The notes beneath the pieces are model-generated. The model was not told where the DNA came from, ran no database searches, and saw only the letters and a list, made by a program, of their open reading frames with translations. 64,000 bases of DNA, taken from assembly GCF_040813715.1 (NCBI RefSeq), contig NZ_JBFOCH010000028.1. One strand, 5' to 3'. Shown here in pieces: positions 28,898 through 38,866 of this stretch. Origin of the DNA: Mesorhizobium_K marinum. Lineage in GTDB: Bacteria; Pseudomonadota; Alphaproteobacteria; Rhizobiales; Rhizobiaceae. Made by a program: the position numbers and the translations under genes. How positions within the stretch are numbered: position 1 is the stretch's first letter; every line of letters begins with the position of its first letter.

Positions 28898-29018
28898 CGG
28901 CCGGGCTTAGCCGCAGGCAGGCAAGGGGGCAATGTGCCAGTCGCCATCTGGCATGGTGCAGCCGGTCGTCCCAGCCTCCGCCGCGGCCGGCGTTCCGCCT
29001 GCGAGCCTCGCCAAGCGA

Positions 29019-29682
29019 CTCCGTCCTAAGCGTCGAGTTCGCCCGCCGCGGCGATGACCTCCTCGACGATCAGCCGGACGTCGGCGTGCGTCGTGCGGTG
29101 GTTGACGAAGCAGACGCGCAGCGCGAACTGATCGCCGATCGTCGCGTTCGACAGGTAGACGCGACCACGCGCCACCAGGCGCTTCAACAGGGCGGCATTG
29201 TCCTTTGAGCGATGGCGGAAGCAGACGGCGCTGAGCGACACCGGCGCGAGCAGCTCCAGTTCGGGCCGCGCTGTCACCAGTTCGGCAAGCAGCTGCGCAT
29301 GTTCGAGGTCGCGCCTAACCGCGTCGCGAAAGGCGGCGCGTCCGTGATANGCTCCGTCCTAAGGGTCGAGTTCGTCCGCCGCGGCGATGACCTCCTCGAC
29401 GATCAGCCGGACGTCGGCGTGCGTCGTGCGGTGGTTGACGAAGCAGACGCGCAGCGCGAACTGATCGCCGATCGTCGCGTTCGACAGGTAGACGCGACCA
29501 CGCGCCACCAGGCGCTTCAACAGGGCGGCATTGTCCTTTGAGCGATGGCGGAAGCAGACGGCGCTGAGCGACACCGGCGCGAGCAGCTCCAGTTCGGGCC
29601 GCGCTGTCACCAGTTCGGCAAGCAGCTGCGCATGTTCGAGGTCGCGCCTGACCGCGTCGCGAAAGGCGGCGCGTCCGTGATA
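29019..29682 (+). repeat. near-identical direct copies flanking N29350 (3' end of the decarboxylase gene)
   Basis: Positions 29019-29349 and 29352-29682 are about 331-bp copies with a few mismatches (e.g. AAGCGTCGAGTTCGC against AAGGGTCGAGTTCGT). The left one encodes only the last about 105 residues of the decarboxylase (stop at 29026). This is an assembly join between strain variants. Confidence 0.93.
29026..29349 (-). pseudogene. partial second copy of the decarboxylase C-terminus (assembly artefact)
   Basis: This fragment encodes the C-terminal end of the PLP-dependent decarboxylase (e.g. SLSAVCFRHRSKDN), ending EELDA where the main copy reads DELDP. It has no upstream part before N29350. 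Confidence 0.85.
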
Positions 29683-30738
29683 CTGCAGCGACATCCAGAG
29701 TTTCAGCCCGCGGAAGCGCCGCGACAGCTCCATCGATTCCTCGAAGAATGCGAACGATTCGACGGGATCGTCGGTGAGGATGCGGACGTAGTCGCCACTG
29801 TGCGTGAAGGTCTTGCGGGCGACCTCGCGGTCGCGATAGAGCACGCAGCCGCAATCCAGGGGCTGGTAAAGCCATTTGTGGGTGTCGAGCGACAGGGAAT
29901 CCACGCGGTCCAGTCCCCTGAACTTTTCCGGAGCAGCCAGCGCGGCCAGGCCGCCATAGGCGCCGTCGACGTGGAGCCACAGGTCCTCGCGCTCCGCCAG
30001 GTCGGCCAGTTCGTCCAGGGGATCGACGGCGCCGATCTTCACCGTGCCGGCGCTTGCGACGATCGCCATCGGCGCACGCCCGGCCGCGCGGTCGGCGGCG
30101 ATCGCCGCGTCGAGCGCATCGACGCGTATCCGGTGGTCGCCGTCGACCGGGATGAGGCGCAGATTGTCCCGGCCGATACCGAGCAGGGCGATGGCCTTGG
30201 GAATGGACATGTGGATCTCTTCGGAGGCGTAGACGATGCCGGGCCGGGCGCCGGTCTCGTTGGCGGGCAGCCTGCTCTCGCGCGCCATGGCAAGCGCCAT
30301 CAGGTTCGCCGCCGAGCCGCCGCCGCACAGGCTTCCCCTGAAACCGGGACAGCCGACCGCATCGGCGAGCCAGCCGGTCACCGCCTTCTCGACGGTGGCC
30401 GCCGCCGGCGCCGACCGCCAGGATGTGGTGTTCTGGTTGAGCGCCGACGCGAGCAGGTCACCCAGCGCGCCGACAGGTTCGCCCGAGCCGACGACGTACC
30501 CGAAGAACCTGCCGGTCGATGGACGTCCCCGATCGGCGATCGCGGCAAAGTCGTCGAAGACGGCGCGGCCGATCCCTTGCTCGCTCCATGGGCGCGAGAA
30601 CAGCCGTTCCGTCTCCTCGCCGGTTGTCGCGGGATAGGAGGGACGTTCTTCGAGCGTTGCCCAGTAGGAGAGCGCTTGTTGCAGCGCCTCCTGGCCCAGG
30701 CGTGACAGTTCTTCGTTCGAAACGTTCAGGCTCTGCAT
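29359..30738 (-). CDS. pyridoxal-phosphate-dependent group II amino acid decarboxylase
   Basis: A 459-residue cytoplasmic enzyme of the aromatic-L-amino-acid/glutamate decarboxylase fold. The PLP lysine is in SLDTHKWLYQPLDCG near residue 295, preceded by the aspartate in LWLHVDGAYGG near 263 that contacts the pyridine nitrogen. GGGSAANLMAL near 141 binds the phosphate. The ATG at 30738 has GGGAG about 13 nt upstream; a longer start at 30840 adds residues unlike the family. Possible substrates include tryptophan, phenylalanine, tyrosine or other aromatic amino acids. Confidence 0.85.
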   Translation of the reverse strand: MQSLNVSNEELSRLGQEALQQALSYWATLEERPSYPATTGEETERLFSRPWSEQGIGRAVFDDFAAIADRGRPSTGRFFGYVVGSGEPVGALGDLLASALNQNTTSWRSAPAAATVEKAVTGWLADAVGCPGFRGSLCGGGSAANLMALAMARESRLPANETGARPGIVYASEEIHMSIPKAIALLGIGRDNLRLIPVDGDHRIRVDALDAAIAADRAAGRAPMAIVASAGTVKIGAVDPLDELADLAEREDLWLHVDGAYGGLAALAAPEKFRGLDRVDSLSLDTHKWLYQPLDCGCVLYRDREVARKTFTHSGDYVRILTDDPVESFAFFEESMELSRRFRGLKLWMSLQYHGRAAFRDAVRRDLEHAQLLAELVTARPELELLAPVSLSAVCFRHRSKDNAALLKRLVARGRVYLSNATIGDQFALRVCFVNHRTTHADVRLIVEEVIAAADELDP

Positions 30739-30878
30739 TGCTTCGCGTCTCCCTTGTTCCACCCCCACGATAACATGTCCGGGCGGCATGCAAGCCGGCT
30801 GGTTCGCCTTGCCAGCCCGGGAAGGCTCCTCTAGCGTCACCTCCGGCGGACCTGAGCTGATTCCTGCGGGAGAAGGAC

Positions 30879-32635
30879 ATGGGGTTTCTTAAACGCGGCG
30901 CGCTCGCGGCGATCTTCTTGTGCGCGGCGAGCGGCTTTGCAAACGCGGCCGACCGCGCCATCATCGTCCTCGACGCTTCGGGCTCGATGTGGGGCCAGAT
31001 CGGCGGCAAGCCGAAGCTCGAGATCGCCCGCGAGACATTGCGGGACGTGCTGCGCTCCGTGTCGGCCGATACCGAGCTTGGCCTGATGGCCTACGGTCAC
31101 CGCGAGAAGGGCTCCTGCTCCGACATCGAACTCATCGTGCCGCCGGCCGCAGGCACCGCCCCGGCCATCAGCCAGGCCGTCGACGGCATGAAGTTCCTCG
31201 GCAGCACCCCGCTCACCGCCGCCGTCCGGCAGGCGGCCGAGGCGCTGCGCTACACCGAGCAGAAGTCGACCGTGGTTCTGATCACCGACGGGATCGAGAC
31301 CTGCGACGCCGACCCCTGCGCGCTCGCCAAGGAACTTGAGGCGTCCGGCGTCGACTTCACGGCCCATGTCGTGGGCTTCGGCCTGACGGCGGAGGAGGGC
31401 AGGGAGGTGGCCTGCCTGGCCGAGGATACCGGCGGCAAATATCTGCAGGCGTCCGACGCGGAGGCGCTGACCGAGGCTCTGACGGCTACCGTCGTGACGC
31501 CCGCCGTACCGGCGCCTGAGCCCGAGGCGGCCCCGCCGCCGGAACCGGTTGCCGAACCCGCTCCGCAACCGGCGCCCGAGCCGGCGCAGCCCGAGTTCAA
31601 TTTCATCCCCGAGGTCGCGATGGCAGCGGGCGGCGAGCTCCTGAAGGACGCCGGCAACGCCTGGGAAATCTACAAGGCCGCCGCCGACGGCTCCCGTGGC
31701 GCACACGTCGCCACCGACTACAACAATCTCAGGACATCGCTCGAGCCGGGCGACTATGTCGTCGTCGCGCGCCTCGGCGAGGCCGAAGCGGAGCAGAAGC
31801 TGACGATCGAGGCGGGCAAGGTTTACGCGCCGCGCTTCGATCTTTCCGCCGGCACGCTGATCGTCAGGCCCCGCGCCAGCGAGGGAGCGGACGTCAGCGA
31901 CGCCGCAACCGTGCAGGTGGCGTTCCCCGGTGGACGGGGACTGGCGACCAACTACGGCGAGACGAAGATCGTGCTGCCCGCGGGCGAGCAGAAGCTGACC
32001 GTCAAGCTGGGCACCGCCGAGGTCAGTGAGACGCTGCAACTGGCAGCCGGCCAGACGATCGAAAAGGACGTCGTCATCGGGGTCGGCCGCGTGACCGTCA
32101 ATGCGCTCTATGCGCCGGGCGGCGACAAGGTCGATTCCTCGTCGCTCTTCGTGGAGATATTCAAGGCCAAGCTGAACGTTGACGGCACCCGCGAACAGGT
32201 GAGCTATACCTACGGGCCGGACGCGAAATTCGATCTTTCGCCCGGCGACCATGTCGCGGTGCTGNCACCTACGGGCCGGACGCGAAGTTCGATCTTTCTC
32301 CCGGCGACCATGTCGCGGTGCTGCGGATCGACAAGGCCGAGGCCGAGCAGCCCTTCAACATCCGCTCCGGCGAGGCCAAGGACGTGACGGTCGTGCTCGA
32401 CGCGGGCGTTCTCGCGATCACCGCGCCCGGCGCAAAGGACATCAAGGTGTTTGCGGCGAAGAAGGACATCCAGGGCCAGCGCAAGGAGTTCGGCTACGGC
32501 TTCGACGGCGCGCACCAGACGACCCTGCCGGCGGGCGACTATGTCGTCGTGACCGACCGCCGCGACGGCAGCCCGGTCAAGGAAACGCCGGCCACCGTCA
32601 AGCCGGGCGAGCGCACCGAACTCAACGTCGAATAG
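30879..32635 (+). CDS. secreted von Willebrand factor A domain protein 1 (interrupted by an assembly duplication)
   Basis: A signal peptide (residues 1-23) is followed by a VWA domain (about 25-200) with the metal-binding DASGS motif and a threonine in GSTPLT. A Pro/Glu-rich linker (EPEAAPPPEPVAEP) spans about 209-240. C-terminal β-rich repeats follow, with LEPGDYVVVARLGEAEAE, LSPGDHVAVL and LPAGDYVVVTDRRDG, probably small β-sandwich modules. N32265 sits in a 57-bp duplication. Joining 30879-32264 to 32324-32635 gives 565 residues. The role is unknown; VWA proteins commonly mediate metal-dependent protein binding. The next gene is a paralogue. Confidence 0.8.
32208..32323 (+). repeat. near-identical direct copies flanking N32265
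   Basis: Positions 32208-32264 and 32267-32323 are 57-bp copies with two mismatches. Removing one copy plus the bridge restores the frame of the first VWA gene. Confidence 0.92.
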
Positions 32636-32708
32636 TCGCTGTCCCCGCCGGGGACCCTGATCGGGGCGGCGTCTCGCCGACGCCGCTTCCCGCATGAACG
32701 GAGGAACC

Positions 32709-34658
32709 ATGCTGAAACGCCTGATGCTCACGGCGCTGTTCTGCGCCGCGGCTTCCGCCGCCGGCGCGGCCGAACGCACCATCCTGGTGCTCGACGCGTC
32801 CGGATCGATGTGGGGCCGCATCGACGGCAGGCCCAAGCTGGAACTCGCCCGCGAGGCGCTGCGCGAAGTTTTGGCGACGGTTCCCGCCGATGTGGAAATC
32901 GGCCTGATGGCCTACGGACACCGGCGGAAGGGCCAGTGCGACGACATCGAGCTGGTGGTCCCGCCTGCGCCGGGCGCCGCCGCCGCGATCGGCGAGGCCG
33001 TCGAAACGATGCGCTTCCTCGGCAAGACGCCGCTCACCGAGGCCGTGCGCCNCGGACACCGGCAGAAGGGCCAGTGCGACGACATCGAACTGGTGGTCCC
33101 GCCTGCGCCGGGCGCCGCCGCCGCGATCGGCGAGGCCGTCGAAACGATGCGCTTCCTCGGCAAGACGCCGCTCACCGAGGCCGTGCGCCAGGCCGCAGAA
33201 GCCCTGCGCTATACCGAGGAAAAGGCGACCGTCGTGCTCGTCACCGACGGCATCGAGACCTGCAACGCCGATCCGTGCGCGCTCGGCGCCGAACTGGAAA
33301 AGTCCGGCGTCGACTTCACCGCTCATGTCGTCGGCTTCGGCCTGACGCGCGAGGAGGGACGCCAGGTCGCCTGCCTCGCGGAAAATACCGGCGGGCGCTA
33401 CATCCAGGCGGGCGATGCCGGCAAGCTTGGCGAGGCGTTGAAGAAGACGGTGGCGGCGCCGGTCGAGAAGCCAGTGGCGGTAACGCTGCCGCAGGCGACC
33501 GTTTCGACCGGGGCGAAGCCGGTGATCGGCCAGGGCTNTGTGGCGGTAACGCTGCCGCCGGCGACCGTTTCGACCGGGACGAAGCCGGTGATCGGCCAGG
33601 GCTTCGCGGTCCAGTGGAGCGGGCCGGGCGGCGCCAACGACTATGTCGATATCGTCGCGGCGGATGCCGAGAAGGAGCTCGCCTACGCCTATGTGAAGCA
33701 GGGCGAGGACGCCCAGCTGAGGGCGCCCGGCAAGGCCGGGACCTACCAGATTCGCTATGTCTGGGACGGCCCCGACAAGGACCATGTGCTGGCCACCGCA
33801 ACGGTGGAGGTGATGGAGGCCGAAAACGCCATCGTCGCGCCGGCGTCGGTCGCCATCGGCCAGACCTTCGAGGTCGAATGGAAGGGCCCGGGCCAGCAGG
33901 GCGACTATCTCGACATCGTGCCGGAAGGGCACGAGGAGGCGTCGGGCGAGCTGTCCTATGTCTATGTGGAGCAGGGCGGCAACGTCGTCACGCTCAAGGC
34001 GCCGGGCTCGCCCGGTCCCCATAAGCTGCGCTATGTGCTCGAAGCGCCGGACGGCCGCCGGGTGCTCGCCTCGGTGCCGCTGGCCGTCACCGAAGCCGTC
34101 GCCTCGCTGGCGTTTCCGCCGACGGTGATGGCGGGAACCGACATCGATGTCGCCTGGAAGGGACCGGCCGGCGCGGGCGACTATGTCGACCTCGTCCCGG
34201 AAGGGCACAAGGATGCGGCGGGCGAGATCGCCTATTTCTACCTGGACCAGTCGTCGGACGGTGAAACGGGCACGCTGCGCGCGCCCGGCGACCCCGGCAG
34301 ATACGTGATCCGCTACGTGTTGCAGGCGGCGGACAGCCGCAAGGTGCTGGCCAGCGAACCGCTCGACGTGACGCCCGTCCAGGCCGCGCTGAACGCGCCG
34401 CGGACGGTCGCCGCCGGCGCGGAGTTCGCCGTCGAGTGGAGCGGGCCGGGATCGTCAGGCGACTACGTCGACCTCGTGCCGGCCGGCCACGCCGAAACCG
34501 CGGGCGAACTGGCCTACGCCTACGTCTCCGATGCGCCGGGCGAGCGGACCGCAAAGCTTCGCGCGCCGGACGAGGCAGGAGCCTACCAGGTGCGCTACAT
34601 CCTGGAGGCCTCCGGCGGCCGTCGCGTCGCAGCCTCGGTGCCGTTGACGGTGGAGTAA
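32709..34658 (+). CDS. secreted von Willebrand factor A protein 2 with four Ig-like repeats (contains two in-frame assembly duplications)
   Basis: A paralogue of the preceding gene. The signal peptide spans residues 1-20, and the VWA domain (about 21-190 after correction) has DASGSMWG. Four β-sandwich repeats of about 90 residues follow (see repeat entry). The ATG at 32709 has GGAGGA directly upstream; an earlier ATG at 32694 lacks this. N33052 and N33538 sit in duplications of 138 and 66 nt, both multiples of three, so the frame stays open but the protein as written has 68 extra residues. The corrected length is 581. Probably periplasmic or cell-surface; function unknown. Confidence 0.8.
   Translation: MLKRLMLTALFCAAASAAGAAERTILVLDASGSMWGRIDGRPKLELAREALREVLATVPADVEIGLMAYGHRRKGQCDDIELVVPPAPGAAAAIGEAVETMRFLGKTPLTEAVRXGHRQKGQCDDIELVVPPAPGAAAAIGEAVETMRFLGKTPLTEAVRQAAEALRYTEEKATVVLVTDGIETCNADPCALGAELEKSGVDFTAHVVGFGLTREEGRQVACLAENTGGRYIQAGDAGKLGEALKKTVAAPVEKPVAVTLPQATVSTGAKPVIGQGXVAVTLPPATVSTGTKPVIGQGFAVQWSGPGGANDYVDIVAADAEKELAYAYVKQGEDAQLRAPGKAGTYQIRYVWDGPDKDHVLATATVEVMEAENAIVAPASVAIGQTFEVEWKGPGQQGDYLDIVPEGHEEASGELSYVYVEQGGNVVTLKAPGSPGPHKLRYVLEAPDGRRVLASVPLAVTEAVASLAFPPTVMAGTDIDVAWKGPAGAGDYVDLVPEGHKDAAGEIAYFYLDQSSDGETGTLRAPGDPGRYVIRYVLQAADSRKVLASEPLDVTPVQAALNAPRTVAAGAEFAVEWSGPGSSGDYVDLVPAGHAETAGELAYAYVSDAPGERTAKLRAPDEAGAYQVRYILEASGGRRVAASVPLTVE
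32915..33189 (+). repeat. near-identical direct copies flanking N33052
   Basis: Positions 32915-33051 and 33053-33189 are 137-bp copies with two mismatches. Because the offset is 138 nt, the reading frame is kept, hiding the artefact as a false in-protein repeat. Confidence 0.93.
33474..33603 (+). repeat. near-identical direct copies flanking N33538
   Basis: The 64-bp blocks at 33474-33537 and 33540-33603 differ at two sites (CAGGCG/CCGGCG and GGGGCG/GGGACG). The offset of 66 nt keeps the frame. Confidence 0.92.
33546..34658 (+). repeat. four tandem Ig-like coding repeats
   Basis: Approximate unit starts are 33546, 33819, 34095 and 34377. Each unit follows the pattern FxVxWxGPG-GDYVDxVPxGH-GELxYxYV-TLxAPGxPGxYxIRYVLxA-RRVLASxPLxVT. 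The nucleotide sequences have diverged, so these are genuine old repeats, unlike the near-identical copies next to Ns. The last unit ends the protein. Confidence 0.85.
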
Positions 34659-34774
34659 ATCGAGGGCGCTTCGGCGTCATTCGGGAGTTGCCCGCCGTNA
34701 GCAGCCTCGGTGCCGTTGACTGTGGAGTAGGTCGAGGGCGCTTCGGCGCCGTCATTCGGGAGTTGCCCGCCGTG
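34629..34774 (+). repeat. near-identical direct copies flanking N34699
   Basis: The last codons, the stop and the following about 40 bp of the second VWA gene occur at 34629-34698 and again at 34700-34774 with several differences, including the stop codon (TAA in the first copy, TAG in the second) and a small indel. These are strain-variant contig ends. Confidence 0.9.
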
Positions 34775-34829
34775 GCGTAAAGCGCTATGCAGGCGGGCAA
34801 CTCGTCAAGCGTCAAGAAAGGGGGGCTGC

Positions 34830-34901
34830 GTGCACACGTTCTTTCGTCACCACCGTCAGCGCGGCCCCGTCCATGCCCTGCAAATGCGTTTGCAGGGCTG
34901 A
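34830..34901 (+). CDS. candidate leader peptide upstream of the ABC-F gene
   Basis: A 23-codon frame starts with GTG four bases after AAAGGGGGG (34817-34825), encodes a His/Arg-rich peptide (VHTFFRHHRQRGPVHALQ...) and ends in TGA at 34899. Its final codons form one arm-loop-arm hairpin (34875-34898). Position and layout resemble leader peptides that control ribosome-protection ABC-F genes. No homologue is recognised, so coding is an inference. Confidence 0.45.
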   Translation: MHTFFRHHRQRGPVHALQMRLQG

Positions 34902-35002
34902 CCGAGGACGAGACGCCAAGCGTTTTTCTTTTCTGGTCTGCCCTTTGTGGTGATGCCGCGCCCGCGATCCGGGTCGCGCATCGTTCCTAAAAGACCAGAG
35001 AA
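34875..35002 (+). promoter_or_regulatory. candidate attenuator / SD-sequestering leader of the ABC-F gene
   Basis: Three structures are visible. (1) A perfect 10-bp hairpin at 34875-34898 (GCCCTGCAAA / TTTGCAGGGC, loop TGCG) overlaps the end of the leader frame. (2) A short stem ACGC-CAA-GCGT at 34913-34923 is followed by TTTTTCTTTT, terminator-like. (3) A long-range stem pairs TTTTCTGGTCT (34929-34939) with AGACCAGAGAA (34992-35002), burying the ribosome site just before the ATG at 35008; a GATG...CATC / CGCGA...TCGCG hairpin lies inside its loop. Confidence 0.5.
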
Positions 35003-35152
35003 CGACCATGGCTTTGATCAATCTTCGCTCCCTCGGCGTGACGCTCGGCGCGCCGCTCTTTTCCGACCTCAACCTCTCCATCGGACCCGGCGACCGCCTG
35101 GGCATCGTCGCCGCCAACGGTCGCGGCAAGTCCACCCTGCTGCGCGCGATNC

Positions 35153-36679
<1,527 letters not shown>

Positions 36680-36680
36680 G

Positions 36681-36933
36681 GGCTAAGTTTCGGCTGGCGA
36701 GCAGTATCGTCTCGGTGCCCGATTGCGCCGCCAGCCGCGCTGCTTGCTTGTCGAACGTGAGGAAAATCTCGCCGCCAGCACGGCGGCCCTCGAAGGCGAT
36801 GACGCCGTCCGTGAAGTCGCCACCTGCCCCGAGAAAGGCAAGCCCGGCTTCCACGGACGGTCGATCCGTTTCAACAATCGCGATCCGGAGAAAGCGTGAC
36901 CTGGCCTTTCGACGTGACGGTAAGAACGGTCAT
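36681..36933 (-). pseudogene. remnant of a vapBC-type toxin-antitoxin pair joined by an internal deletion
   Basis: From an ATG at 36933 the minus strand encodes MTVLTVTSKGQVTLSP and stops at 36871; this is the N-terminus of an AbrB/MazE-fold antitoxin. In another frame, directly overlapping, residues such as VEAGLAFLGAGGDFTDGVIAFEGRR and LTFDKQAARLA match the C-terminal half of a PIN-domain (VapC) toxin, including the acidic FTDGVIA helix. The antitoxin C-terminus and toxin N-terminus are missing, as after a deletion. The PIN end runs without a clear stop into the ABC-F 3' end. Confidence 0.7.
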
Positions 36934-36960
36934 GGGCGTGTTCCTTCGACCTTTCAATCC

Positions 36961-38784
36961 TCACGCCAGCCCGAACGCGCTGGCTCCCTGGTCGGCCCGA
37001 CCGGCGAGCTGCCGGAAGCCGGCGAACAGTTCGCGCCCCATGCCGTGCTCGTTGGCGGAGAGGTCGGGCGAACTGATCGGCCGCGCGGCGAGTTCCTCGG
37101 CCGGTACAAGCGCCTCGAGCAGGCCCGTTTCGGCGTCGAGCCGGATCAGGTCGCCGTCGTGCAGCCGGCCGATCGGGCCGCCCTCGAGCGCCTCCGGCGT
37201 CACGTGGATCGCCGCCGGCACCTTGCCCGACGCGCCGGACATGCGGCCGTCCGTCACCAGCGCGACCTTGTGGCCGCGGTCCTGCAGGATGCCGAGGACG
37301 GTGGTCAGCCGGTGCAGCTCGGGCATGCCGTTGGCCTTCGGGCCCTGGAAGCGGATGACGGCGACGAAGTCGCGGTCGAGCGCGCCCGCCTTGAACGCCG
37401 CGTTCAGCGCTTCCTGGCTGTCGAGCACGACGGCCGGCGCCTCGATGACGCGGCGCTCCGGCTTGACGGCGGAGGTCTTGATGATGGCGTGGCCGAGATT
37501 GCCCGAGAGAACCTTCAGCCCGCCGCTCGGCTGGAACGCCTTGGCGGCCGGCGCGAGCACCTTCTCGTCGCCGCTCTGCCGCGGCGCGGGCTCGCGCACG
37601 ACGGTCCCGTCCGTGCCGAGCCTCGCCTCGATCGCATAGGGGCGCAGGCCTTCGCCCCAGATGGTCTGCACGTCCTCGTGCAGCAGCCCGGCGTCGAGCA
37701 GTTCGCGAATGAGAAAACCCATGCCGCCGGCGGCATGGAAATGGTTCACGTCGGCCAGCCCGTTGGGATAGACGCGCGCCAGCAGCGGCGTCGCCTCCGA
37801 GAGGTCGGAAATGTCCTGCCAGGTGACCGAGATGCCGGCCGCCTGCGCCATGGCGATCAGATGGATCGTGTGGTTGGTCGAGCCGCCGGTTGCGTGCAGG
37901 CCGACGATGCCGTTGACGACGGAGCGTTCGTCGATCATCCGCCCGACCGGGGTGTAGGCATTGCCGAGTTGGGTGATCGCCAGCGCGCGCTTCGCCGCTT
38001 CCCTGGTGAGCGCGTCGCGCAGCGGCGTGCCGGGATTGATGAAGGACGAGCCCGGCGTGTGCAGCCCCATGATCTCCATCAGCATCTGGTTGGAGTTCGC
38101 CGTGCCGTAGAAGGTGCAGGTGCCCGGCCCGTGGTAGGACTTGGACTCGGCTTCGAGCAATTCGGCGCGGCCGACCTTGCCCTCGGCATAGAGCTGGCGG
38201 ATTTTCGACTTCTCGTCGTTCGGCAGTCCCGAGGTCATCGGTCCGGCCGGGATGAACACCGCGGGAAGATGGCCGAAGGTGAGCGCGGCGATCGTCAGCC
38301 CCGGCACGATCTTGTCGCAGACGCCGAGATAGACGGCGGCGTCGAACATGTTGTGCGACAGGCCGATGGCCGCCGACATGGCGATCACGTCGCGCGAGAA
38401 CAGCGACAGCTCCATGCCGGGCTGTCCTTGCGTGACGCCGTCGCACATGGCGGGCACGCCGCCCGCCACCTGGGCGATGCCGCCCGCCTCGCGCGCCGCC
38501 TCCTTGATCAGGCCGGGGAAGGTCTCGAAGGGCTGATGCGCCGACAGCATGTCGTTGTAGGAGGTGATGATGCCGAGATTGGGAACCCGGTCGCCGCCGA
38601 GCGCCGTCTTCTCCGACGGGCTGCAGACCGCGAAGCCGTGCGCGAGGTTGCCGCAGGACAGCGTCGCCCGGTTCGCCGTGCTGGAGGCCGCGCGTCCGAC
38701 CCGGTCGAGATAGAGTTCGCGCACGGGCCGCGAGCGCTCGCGGATCCTGTCGGTGATCGCCTCGATGTCTTTTCTTGCCGTCAT
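36961..38784 (-). CDS. edd: phosphogluconate dehydratase Edd
   Basis: A 607-residue cytoplasmic iron-sulfur enzyme converting 6-phosphogluconate to KDPG in the Entner-Doudoroff pathway. The IlvD/Edd family motifs are PAMCDGVTQGQPGMELSL near residue 111, YLGVCDKIVPG near 151, CTFYGTANSNQMLMEIMG near 223 and VTDGRMSGASGKVPAAIHV near 514. Length is as in E. coli Edd (603). It is the last gene of a zwf-pgl-edd operon; eda is not in the window. Confidence 0.95.
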   Translation of the reverse strand: MTARKDIEAITDRIRERSRPVRELYLDRVGRAASSTANRATLSCGNLAHGFAVCSPSEKTALGGDRVPNLGIITSYNDMLSAHQPFETFPGLIKEAAREAGGIAQVAGGVPAMCDGVTQGQPGMELSLFSRDVIAMSAAIGLSHNMFDAAVYLGVCDKIVPGLTIAALTFGHLPAVFIPAGPMTSGLPNDEKSKIRQLYAEGKVGRAELLEAESKSYHGPGTCTFYGTANSNQMLMEIMGLHTPGSSFINPGTPLRDALTREAAKRALAITQLGNAYTPVGRMIDERSVVNGIVGLHATGGSTNHTIHLIAMAQAAGISVTWQDISDLSEATPLLARVYPNGLADVNHFHAAGGMGFLIRELLDAGLLHEDVQTIWGEGLRPYAIEARLGTDGTVVREPAPRQSGDEKVLAPAAKAFQPSGGLKVLSGNLGHAIIKTSAVKPERRVIEAPAVVLDSQEALNAAFKAGALDRDFVAVIRFQGPKANGMPELHRLTTVLGILQDRGHKVALVTDGRMSGASGKVPAAIHVTPEALEGGPIGRLHDGDLIRLDAETGLLEALVPAEELAARPISSPDLSANEHGMGRELFAGFRQLAGRADQGASAFGLA

Positions 38785-38866
38785 CGGTCGTCCTTTCCGG
38801 CGTGTCGTCGGATGGGAGGATTTCGATCCGACACGCGCGTTGGCTAGGGGCAGGCCTGAAGCGGGC

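Noticed and set aside
32915..33189. Apparent duplicated segment within VWA protein 2
   Set aside because: Although in frame, it flanks an N and is near-identical at DNA level, unlike the true Ig-like repeats that have diverged; treated as an assembly artefact.
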